Shown in pieces: positions 1-8,048 of a DNA stretch of 18,499 nt (position 1 is the stretch's first letter; each line of letters begins with the position of its first letter). Origin of the DNA: Pleurotus djamor (Eukaryota > Basidiomycota > Agaricomycetes > Agaricales > Pleurotaceae); NCBI GenBank assembly GCA_029747585.1, contig JAPEVF010000884.1:1-18499 (forward strand). The letters run 5' to 3'. The translations under genes and the position numbers were made by a program. The notes under the pieces are model-generated. The model had not been told where the DNA came from. It did not search any database and was given only the letters and a program-made list of their open reading frames with translations.

Positions 1-589
1 TCAATCAACCGTAGTCAGTCCACAGCCCTCTGCTTCTCAATCAGTATGAACTCGCTTATCTTCAAAATAAGACTTTCTGACTGTTGAAATTTAATAATCA
101 TCTAGAACACATCAGCTCCCGCTTCACCGCCTCCACTTCCACCACTCCCAGGCGATCTTAGCCTACCTCAGTATCACCAACCTCATGCTACCTACCACTC
201 CATTCCACCAGTGTACAGACATCTCAACCCCGTCCCCGCGACTACCAATGCATCTTCTCATGTTGCCAACTCCTCCCATCAATACTGGATGACGTCTCCG
301 CCATCGCACCCATCAACAGTTCCTCCCTCATCGCCTCCTGTGCCCCCGTTACCCCCGCTTGCGTCGACCTTGCCATACACCCAATTGCCATCACAACTTA
401 CCTCCCAGACCATGCCTCCATCTGTAGCGATGGTTCCACCTCCGCCGCCTCCCTCCATTCCGCCTCCAAATTTGTTAGATCAGGACGACGCTATAATTGT
501 CACAACTCCTTCTCAACTTCCTGTCATTAACCAAACTACCGTACCACCGCCTCGACCTCCTAACCCCGAACTTCTCAGTTTACATGCCC
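1..589 (+). CDS. Proline-rich protein, partial at both ends
   Basis: I do not recognise this gene. Two exons can be read: 1-43 (frame starting at base 2) and 106 to about 589, separated by a 62-nt intron (44-105, GTATGA...CTAG). Splicing keeps one open frame. The product is low-complexity and rich in Pro, Ser and Thr, with a run of six prolines near base 440 and several PPxPP stretches, then a short less biased piece (DQDDAIIVTTPSQLPVI). No catalytic domain, signal peptide or membrane segment is visible. Such composition is typical of disordered tails that bind SH3, WW or EVH1 domains, but that is inference. The 5' end lies outside the window. The 3' end runs into the ambiguous cluster at 590-671, so neither the stop nor any continuity with the HET gene downstream can be established. 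Confidence 0.5.
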
Positions 590-671
590 ANGGNNTTCAC
601 CAGAAAATTACTTCTGAATTAGNCANNCGCNANCCCAGTGANNCTNGCGAGCGGGTTTGGTNGGAGAGGGN
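590..671. other. Cluster of ambiguous bases
   Basis: About a dozen N calls are scattered through these 82 bases. They sit exactly where the proline-rich frame (phase 1) stops looking real and the HET-domain frame (phase 2) begins. There is no intergenic sequence, stop codon or start codon between the two genes. It is best read as a low-quality assembly seam. Confidence 0.8.
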
Positions 672-673
672 AT

Positions 674-2260
674 GGAGAAGAGTTGCCCGAGACGGTCAGG
701 ATGATTGACATCGAAACTATGTCTATCGTACCTGCGCCACGAGGATGTCGGTTCATCGCTCTATCTTACGTCTGGGGCGGAGTCGGCGCGGAATACCAAA
801 CGATGAGGGAGAACTTCGAAGATCGACGTCGACCTGGGGGTTTGGATAGCTCGATCCTCCCAGCCACGATCTCGGATTCCATCCTCTTCTGCCGTGAACT
901 CGCAGTGACACGGTTCCTCTGGGTTGACGCAATTTGTATGATCCAGGACAGCGACGAAGACAAACGCGTGCAGATTGGCGTCATGGAGTTGATCTATGGC
1001 AGTGCACTCTTCACAATCTTCGCAGTGGGTGGGCATAACGCTCACGCTGGACTGCCTGGGTTGCGCGTGGGTTCAAGAAAGAAAACGCAGCACATTGAGG
1101 TCATCCAAGGTCTTCATCTATCCGTCCCGTTCCCTACCATACGACAAACATTAGCACAATCAGTCTGGGGAACAAGAGGATGGACGTACCAGGAAGTCAT
1201 GTTGTCGCGACGAAGAATCTTCTTCACTCCGCAACAAGTTTATTGGGAGTGTGTTAGGGATGTATGGAGTGAGGACGTCGTGGCGGAAGGGAAGCGCTCG
1301 CCGAGGTCACGTCACCCTTTGAGGTATACTGGCGCAGGGGGGTTCACGTTTTCGTCCATGCCCACGGTGTGGAAAGATGAGTACACGGCGGGATATACCA
1401 GAGCAGTGGAACAGTACACCAAACGCGCGTTGACAAACGAGTTGGACGCGGTGGATGCGATATCGGCGTTAACGAATGCTATTGCGAAAGGGTTCAAACT
1501 GGGAGAACCTCGCAAAGCATTCCGGTATGGCATGGTCGTGACGGATCTGAACCACGCTCTGCTTTGGCATTCATCGCAAGGAGAGGAACATAGACGACGG
1601 GATATACCTAAGGGAAAGCCGTGGCCGTCGTGGGCCTGGGCAGGCTGGAGTGGTGGAGTAAGATACAGTGACCCATGGTCAACGACACAAACTCATTCCG
1701 GGATCATGGATTCTTTGGTTGAATCATGGTACATCTGGACCGACGGACGACTAGAAAAGATGGGCGTCAGACCTATCCGCGGAATCAAGTTCCTGGATGA
1801 CTCACCTGCTGAGGCTGCGACGAAACCCTACATATTGCCCAGCGGAAAGGTAGAAGTGGAGGTGGAGAATCAGCTTGAAGTATCCAGTGAAGGGACGCTG
1901 GTGTTCTACAGCGCGACCAGCTTCTTGAGGGTTGAGAAAGCTGACGAAGTGGAACTGGAAAACACGACAGACTCAGGATATGGTTTATACATCCTCATCC
2001 CTCCATCAGCCAGCACTTCGGCGCCTGCTGGTAAAGCCTGGTTACCATCCGATACACCGTCTCTTTCATTGGTGCAATTTGTGGTTCTTTCTCGCAGCAC
2101 GGGCAACGCAAAGCTCCACGATGAAGCAGCATATGGACCTCATTACTCTGCATGTTTCCTCTATGTGATGGCTGTCCGAGAGGTCAATGAGAGGTCGAGA
2201 GGGCTGTTGGAGCGATGTGGGATTGGGATAGTATACGAGCAAGTTTGGATGGGGTCTGGA
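674..2260 (+). CDS. HET-domain protein, copy A (both ends missing)
   Basis: Heterokaryon-incompatibility (HET, PF06985-type) protein. These fungal proteins trigger growth arrest or cell death on non-self recognition, or sit in similar innate-immunity-like pathways. The diagnostic blocks are in order: FIALSYVWGG (about 760-790), FLWVDAICMIQDSDEDK (about 914-964) and SVWGTRGWTYQEVMLSRR (about 1165-1218). A long C-terminal region follows, with WPSWAWAGWSGG near 1621-1656. The frame is open and intronless for about 530 codons. The true start is lost in the ambiguous cluster: the only upstream in-frame start is a GTG at 638 among Ns. The native stop is also missing. After the ...YEQVWMGSG block at 2260 the sequence switches to the interior of a second HET copy in another frame, and the continuing frame to 2578 is only a shadow of copy B. 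Confidence 0.85.
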
Positions 2261-3506
2261 GTTGATCTACGGAAGTGCAATCCTGACCGTCTTTGCGGTG
2301 GGCGGGCACAACGCCCACGCCGGACTCCCCGGTTTACGCCGTGGTTCCCGGTCCAGAGGGCAGCGAGTCGAAGTCATACAAGATCTCCATCTAACCGTCC
2401 CACTGCCGACTATCTTAGAGTCATTAGCCCAGTCAGTTTGGGGGACAAGAGGTTGGACGTACCAAGAAGTCATGCTATCCCGCCGAAGACTATTCTTCAC
2501 CGAGCATCAAGTCTACTTCGAGTGCGCCAAAGACGTGTGGAGCGAGGATATCATCGCGGAAGCAAATCGTCTCCCTAGATCATACCACCCGTTGAGGTAT
2601 ACTGGCGCAGGGAATTTCACATACTCATCAGCGCCGACGACGATGAGACACGAATACACTGCTGGTTATACGTCAGCCGTTGAACAATACACCAAGCGTG
2701 CACTTACGAATGAATCTGATGCCATCGACGCGATACCCGCGTTGACAAATGCTATTGCCAAGGGATTCAAACTCGGAGAACCAGCGAAAGCTTTCCGCTA
2801 CGGCATGGCGATTAGTGATCTCGACCACGCTATCCTTTGGCATCCATCCCAAGGGCAGGTCCGCCGAAGACGAGATATTCCTAAGGGATGTCCGTGGCCG
2901 TCATGGTCTTGGGCCGGGTGGAGCGGAGGAGTGCAATACAGCGACCAATGGTCAACAAGTCAGACACATGCCAGAGTCGCACAGTCTCTGATTGAACATT
3001 GGTATATGTGGACCAATGGCCGGCTAGAAGAGATACACGTTAGAAAGATTTACGGCATGAAGTTTCCTGAAGAACCTCAGATCAAGAATTCGTACTCACC
3101 ACCTGAGGGAAGGGTGGAAGTCGGACCAGCTATTGACCTGACTGATGGGACGCTGGTGTTCTACAGCACCACCACCGTGTTCCGTGTGAAAAGCCNTCGC
3201 GAGAGAGAGAATAGTCAAGACCCCAGTTACAGCGTATTCTCTATCATTCCTCCATCTTCCGAAAATTCGCCTCCGGCGGGCAAGGTCTGGCTGGGGTCAG
3301 ATACACCGTCCTCTTCATCAATTATTCAGTTTGTGGCAATCTCTCGCAGTAATGGAGAAACAGACCTCTACAGCGAGGAAACGTATGGGCCATATTATTC
3401 TGCCTGCTTCCTTTATGTTATGGCCGTCCGGAAAATGACTGAAAATGGACTCCTCGAGCGCTTGGGTATTGGTATCATTTACGAGCAAGCTTGGATACAG
3501 TCGGGT
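989..3506 (+). repeat. Direct tandem duplication of the HET gene body
   Basis: Copy A (989-2260) and copy B (2262-3506) are diverged direct repeats that encode near-colinear proteins. The copies differ in length by about 27 bases. The offset at the start of the repeat is 1273 bases. A shared GGAGTTGATCTA word occurs at the copy A interior (985-996) and at the junction (2258-2269), so the join may rest on a short microhomology. Confidence 0.85.
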
Positions 3507-3536
3507 GCGTCTGGTACGACCTTAATGCTACGATAG
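2259..3536 (+). CDS. HET-domain protein, copy B (5'-truncated paralogue)
   Basis: Second HET-family copy, homologous to copy A over its whole length. It starts at ELIYGSAIL, equivalent to copy A from about base 986. The first ~115 residues found in copy A are absent, including the SYVWG and WVDAIC blocks, so half of the HET domain is missing. It retains SVWGTRGWTYQEVMLSRR (about 2436-2489), WPSWSWAGWSGG, and the C-terminal YEQAWIQSG block, ending at a TAG stop (3534-3536) 10 codons after that block. It lies +1 relative to copy A, so it is not an in-frame fusion. Base 3196 is ambiguous. No start codon for this piece is credible (TTG at 2262 only). Unless an assembly error hides its 5' end, it is a truncated gene. 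Confidence 0.8.
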   Translation, partial: ELIYGSAILTVFAVGGHNAHAGLPGLRRGSRSRGQRVEVIQDLHLTVPLPTILESLAQSVWGTRGWTYQEVMLSRRRLFFTEHQVYFECAKDVWSEDIIAEANRLPRSYHPLRYTGAGNFTYSSAPTTMRHEYTAGYTSAVEQYTKRALTNESDAIDAIPALTNAIAKGFKLGEPAKAFRYGMAISDLDHAILWHPSQGQVRRRRDIPKGCPWPSWSWAGWSGGVQYSDQWSTSQTHARVAQSLIEHWYMWTNGRLEEIHVRKIYGMKFPEEPQIKNSYSPPEGRVEVGPAIDLTDGTLVFYSTTTVFRVKSXRERENSQDPSYSVFSIIPPSSENSPPAGKVWLGSDTPSSSSIIQFVAISRSNGETDLYSEETYGPYYSACFLYVMAVRKMTENGLLERLGIGIIYEQAWIQSGASGTTLMLR

Positions 3537-4204
3537 GGCAGAATATACCTAGGTTACGAGATAGTTTGATTAGTTCATGTTTAGGCATCGAATGCTCATT
3601 AACTTACAGATAGGAGTTCGAGCTCACATAACCCTCTCTAGGTTCCGAGAAGCAATGCCAATTCGCGTACGGAATATTGTGAGGGATGATATATGATAGC
3701 GGGAGGAAAGGATGAGGGAGCGGAGGGAAAGTGGATCACAAGTCACAAACGCGACGCGTCACAAATTGACGTGTTACTTATCACAAATCCGTGATTCAGG
3801 GGCTGGGCAAACGTTGCCTTCTCCTGCCATGCCGCTATCTGCCACTAGACTCGTTGGTTCAAGTCATTTCCTCGCCGACTGTCCCTGAGAAAAGGAGCAC
3901 TACCGCTATCGGGCATGAATTTCATGAAATTCGGTTGTTCGTAATATTTTGTCGTTCCTCAGAATCTGCACCGTGGACTGTGTCTGAATGTCAGCGTTAG
4001 GCTTTGGATCCAATTGCCGTATCTATCTAGGCTACGAAATGCTTTGTTGAACGTTTGAAGAGCAACCCTTGTCTCGGATTGATAAAGATATCATCTGAGA
4101 CATAAGCAGTCCGTTCGGATCTTTCCCTTTGCGCGTATAATAAACGTCCACCCACATCCCTCTCTACCACCAAAAGCTCGAAACCGGTCTTTTTATCAAC
4201 AAGC
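3537..4204. other. Intergenic region between HET copy B and the aspartokinase-like gene
   Basis: I see no gene here; the short frames on either strand show no family resemblance. It contains a cluster of four TCACAA words (3736, 3743, 3759, 3781), one ACGCGT (3754-3759) and an ATCAC/GTGAT inverted repeat (3780-3795). It probably carries the HET 3' flank and the promoter of the next gene. Confidence 0.6.
3736..3796. repeat. TCACAA word cluster with ATCAC...GTGAT inverted repeat
   Basis: Four TCACAA hexamers lie within about 50 bases. The last, at 3781, sits in ATCAC-AAATCC-GTGAT, a 5-base inverted repeat with a 6-base spacer. A near-identical TCAC-AAATC-GTGA occurs at 10987-10999 upstream of the cupin gene. 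Confidence 0.45.
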
Positions 4205-5826
4205 ATGGCCTTTGCTTTGGCTCCGAAAGAAGACCAGTCGTCTGCATGGGTTGTCCAGCACCTCAGCTGTACAACGGTGAATGAGACACTGGCGGAACTG
4301 CTGCGTGTACGGACCGTACCGAAGTTGTAGATATCATGCCTTTCACATCTGCTGTCGCTGATGCCTTTTAGATCGCGTCGAGTCATTGTTGTCGATCCAC
4401 AACAGACCCAAACGCATGATGAGTTTCGCCATCAAGTTGCTGAGCTCTTAGAGCAGAATCACGTATGTCTCACTTCCATTTTATCTGCTTCTATCGATGA
4501 CACCCGGCCTTCAGATCTGGGACATGGAATACTTGGCCTTGGAAGCAACTCTTCCCGACTCAAGCGAATGGATCGTCAGCCTCAATGATGTCGGCGTATT
4601 CAGCCACCTAGCTCAAGCAATCTCACGACGCATTCTCGAAACTACACTGAAACGCACAGTCCTTCTCGGTACGGTTCCAGCATGACGCACTCGTCTTTCG
4701 ACTAACGCTTGATAAACACAGGTAGTAAAAGTCACGACGGAGTCGCCCGCTGTCTACCTTCAGCTCTTCTAGCGTCTCTGGTGGCGACAGGCCTCTCTGC
4801 GACTGAATTGCAGTTCATAGGAGCGCAGGATGGGTTGTACACTGCCAATCCAACCATGGTGCCCATGGCCCAGCTGCTCCCCATGGTTTCATCAGGGGAA
4901 TGGGCGGAACTCGCAATGGACGGATCCTACGACCAGTCGGTTAACATCGCTGTAAAACAGGTAAAATTAACCACGGCATTTGGTTGAGCAGCCGTACCGT
5001 TCGATATCTGATTTCCGTGTTCCTCATTCGTATCCAGGCATTACGTCAAGGCATACCCGTCCGAATTCGAAGTTCGAAATCCTCTGGTGTCGCGGGTACA
5101 TTAATCCACCCTCGCCCTGAAGGCATAACGTCGCAGCGAAGTACTCCTTCGGAAATTATCCAGGGGAGACGAGTAGCCGACTGCGCTGCGCCCGGATGGC
5201 AACATCGGGATCCCAAGCTTCCTACGGCTGTGACTATCAAAGAGGACGTCCAGGTCTTGGAAGTCAGTTCAATGTACGGACTTGGCTCGACGTCGTTCAT
5301 ACCCGAGGTTTTCGGTACCTTGAACCAGTCTGGTTTTCACGTTGAGTTGCTCAGCACAAGTGCAATGCACGTTAGCATCGCTATCCGCGTTGATAGCACT
5401 TCAGAAGACTTTCATCGCCTTCTGTCCGAGCTGGAACAACGCGATATGGTCAGTCGTTCCTTCATCTCTCGTTTATCTCATTCCCTGACGTCATACTATC
5501 CGTCACTCTAGGTCGTCGCCGTCCACCAAAACATGGCCGTTCTCTCTCTGATTGGGCGACGTATGCAGAGTACAATTGGCACCGCTGGTCGTTTATTCTC
5601 CGTGCTCGCGAAGTACAATGTGAACATTGAGATGATGAGTCAAGGCGCAAGCGAAATAAACATCTCCTGCGTCATCAACGGTAAAGATGCCCTCAAGGCA
5701 TTGAACCTGGTACACCATGCATGTCTCAGCTCAAACACGTACTTAGGTGAAGTTTCCTCACATCCACCATTCCATTTTTACTGCGCTCATCCATGCCGTC
5801 CTCATACAGGCGCCCCTTTGCTTTAG
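4205..5826 (+). CDS. Aspartate-kinase-like protein with degenerate kinase domain and two ACT domains
   Basis: Exons: 4205-4323, 4372-4462, 4515-4668, 4722-4960, 5038-5448, 5512-5746, 5810-5826. The sum is 1266 nt (421 residues plus stop) and all six introns are GT...AG. Homology to fungal aspartate kinase (Hom3, ~527 aa) is clear in the C-terminal half. ACT1 spans about residues 264-335 (AVTIKEDVQVLEV, LLSTSAMHVSIAI) and ACT2 about 345-410 (GTAGRLFSVLAKYNVNIEMM, SQGASEINISCVIN). The kinase half is shorter and altered. The family's VQKFGGTSVGK is VQHLSCTTVNE (residues 17-27). The GRG(Y/G)(S/T)D block is replaced by VARCLPSALL. VDGIFTADPR survives only as QDGLYTANPT (157-166). The YYGSEVIHP block is MDGSYDQSV. 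Family knowledge says these motifs bind ATP and aspartate, so I infer no kinase activity and a possible regulatory role. An in-frame TAG at 4328 falls inside the first intron, whose GTTGTA donor is the weakest splice call. Confidence 0.8.
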
Positions 5827-6263
5827 ATATCCCAACATCCACCCGTATTCACCGTAGCCTTCGTTGAGCACATGTATTCCTATCGCAACAGAACAAAATC
5901 AAGTTCAGTCAAACTGATCTTGACATCGGTGAACACCGTTCATCGTTCTTCAATCCAGAGACAAACGCGAAAACGATTCTGCGGGAAAGCAGTGAGGTAA
6001 TCTGCCTTTTCTTCCGATGCCATCCCACGGCGGGATGGCTTTGGTCCGACTTCTGGTGGGCGGTCGTTCTTAACAATGGCCCAGGCCTTGGAAAGTGTAC
6101 AAAGAAGTGCTATATATATACAAAAATTGTAACGGGGGAGGGGGTTTACAAGAAACGTCCTCATCGCGTCTATCAACGGGCGAAGCAGACCACCAGTGAC
6201 CAGAGATGATGACCGTGACCGCCTCTCTTGAGGCCTGGCAAAACGGACTTCGCGCCCGATGTT
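5827..6263. other. Convergent intergenic region
   Basis: This lies between the 3' ends of the aspartokinase-like gene (plus) and an F-box-type gene (minus). No gene is seen. It holds a short TA run (TATATATATA near 6112) followed by a G-rich patch (GGGGGAGGGGG). These are probably the 3' untranslated ends of both neighbours. Confidence 0.6.
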
Positions 6264-7822
6264 CTACGGACGTTGAGCGTCAAGGAGAGCTACTCGGAGC
6301 TTCTCAAACACATCTGGCTCCTCCCAATGGAGATTTGATTGAAAGCCCATCTTCGTATCGAAGCCATCTGGAAGAACACGACTGAGATATTTGGAAATAG
6401 CAGGGATGTCATCAGGCATCAAATCTGGAGCCCCGATGAAGAGGAGCTGCAGTGCCGGATGAAGTTGCTGGTCATCTTGACGATGGTCCTTGGAGAGCCG
6501 CGACGGCGATAGTTCGACGTACAATTCGATGACTTGGAGGGAGATTCCTTTGGAACATAGCTCGGAGAGGACGGAAAGGTGGAGGCTCGTCTGTAACCGT
6601 GTCGTAGGCTGAGAATTTAGGTTCAGTTTTTTGAGATGTTTGAGGGTAGAAATGATCAGTTTCAGGTCCGTCCTACAGAATTGAAACGGCATGGAATGGT
6701 ATAACGACAGCTTGGTAAGCTGCTGGAGGGAAAGTAACGGTCGTAAATCGTTGAAGGTGACACTTGATCCAAGCATGTCTTCGGGGACCAAGTCCGAATT
6801 CGCGTCGAGGTAGAGCTCCGACACGTTGGGGAAAACGCGAGGAAGTAGCGCTAGCATGCGACTGTACGTCTCCGCCGTCTCGAAGTATTTTGAATTCATC
6901 TTGAACCTGGTCACTTTGTTAAGGATGCACTGACCAGGGCCGAAACAACGGACCGCCTGCTCAAAGCCCATGGTGATGGTCATGTCTTTCAAGCAGCGGA
7001 AGTGGTTGGGCCCCAGGGGTTCAGCGAAAACAGGAAGTTGCGGGGGAAGCAGGCCAGGTTCCTCCCAATCATCGTAAGCATCAAGTTTGCGAAGATGAGA
7101 GCGTGTGCGGATTGCGTCCGTGACTAGGGGAGTGGTCCATTCTGGATGGATAGATATCGTTTTTAGGTTAGGGAGCAGGGTAATGGCTTGCGCGATACTG
7201 CTCTCTACCTGTTGGAAGCTACCTTCCTGAGCAATTCGAGTCATCCAGTGTTCAAGACGCGGAACCTTGCTGGGGAGGTCGGAGAAGAAGGATCGAACAC
7301 GGTCAGCCTTTTCCAATCCGTCGTCCGAGTTTGTTAACCGTAGAAATGCGACATTGGGATGGCAAAAGAGGTCGAAGATGTCGGGGCTACAAGGACAGAA
7401 AAATATGGTCATGTTCGGAAGCAAAAGCCTGTCGGATGGCTTGTAGCGGCGGATTGCTGTATAAACCGCAGGAGACAGATCGTCTGCGCCCACGGAAAAG
7501 CACTTGACTCTGCAAGAGTACCAGAAGAAACGCGACCAATCAACGTTCTGGAGTGTGCGGAAAAAGTACTGTCGTTTTCGCAATTAGTCAGAATCTTTCT
7601 TCAAACCATGCAAATGTTACGCACATGTTGCCCGTTTTCCCTCTGTTTCATTGGTACCAAAAGGCGAAGGAGATCCTCCGGATGGTGTACATTCTGCCAA
7701 TGAATGTCCAAAACTTGATTTGACCATGATTTGCATACGAAGAGGCATGAGCGCCGATCCTCCTCTGCGACTTGGCCAAGAATTTCGCGTAGCAGCTCGG
7801 AAATGAGGAAAATGCGATGCAT
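6264..7822 (-). CDS. F-box-type protein with leucine-rich C-terminal region
   Basis: Two exons: 7822-7625 and 7568-6264, with a 56-nt phase-0 intron (GTGCGT...ACAG), giving 500 residues. The N-terminus MHRIFLISELLREILGQV followed by SCLFVCKSWSNQVLDIHW has the pattern of the short F-box (about residues 1-45) of the large agaricomycete F-box families: Leu-Pro/Leu-rich helix, then VCK.W. The rest carries irregular leucine-rich stretches (LPNLKTISIHPEW, LTKLSLYHSM, LKKLNLNS) like the LRR-like substrate arm of such proteins. Family role: substrate receptor of SCF ubiquitin ligases; the substrate is unknown. The frame is open upstream to 7954, but the ATG at 7822 puts the F-box at the N-terminus as in relatives; 7837 is an alternative. 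It shares its promoter region with the divergent F-box gene at 8049. Confidence 0.75.
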
Positions 7823-8048
7823 TTGCGAGGATAACATACGAAGTAGGTCGTTAGAGAGTCTCAGAGAGTTAAGACGCGTAAAGACGCGTCTGTCGTACAG
7901 AAACTGTGAAATTGAGAAAAGAGGACCGACCCAGCGCCATACTAAGCGCTCCATCGTACCCCACGTTCAACGTTCAACCACGTTTTTCCTGCGTTTTTCC
8001 TAGAAGAGGGCTTTCAAATTCCTTCCTTCTCGAAAGCATCTCAAGCAT
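7823..8048. promoter_or_regulatory. Shared promoter region of two divergent F-box-type genes
   Basis: The 226 bases separate the inferred start codons of the minus-strand and plus-strand genes. Two ACGCGT hexamers (7874-7879 and 7884-7889) lie 10 bases apart. In fungi this word is the MluI cell-cycle box bound by MBF. Two tandem direct repeats are also present: CGTTCAA twice (7964-7977) and CGTTTTTCCT twice (7981-7990, 7992-8001). No TATA box is obvious. Function is inferred from position only. Confidence 0.45.
7981..8001. repeat. Tandem 10-base repeat in divergent promoter
   Basis: CGTTTTTCCT occurs twice with a single G between (7981-7990 and 7992-8001), about 50-70 bases before the inferred start codon at 8049. 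Confidence 0.6.

Noticed and set aside
4328..4330. In-frame TAG that could mark the aspartokinase-like gene as a pseudogene
   Set aside because: It falls inside a 48-nt GT...AG intron (4324-4371) that restores the frame, and all later splice phases agree.
4027..4386. Minus-strand open frame of 119 codons antisense to the aspartokinase-like exons
   Set aside because: No family resemblance, and the plus strand here encodes the WVVQ-type N-terminus with a workable splice to the next exon.
6110..6122. Short TA run as microsatellite or TATA box
   Set aside because: About five units in a convergent 3' region, so a promoter role is unlikely and the repeat is too short to matter.
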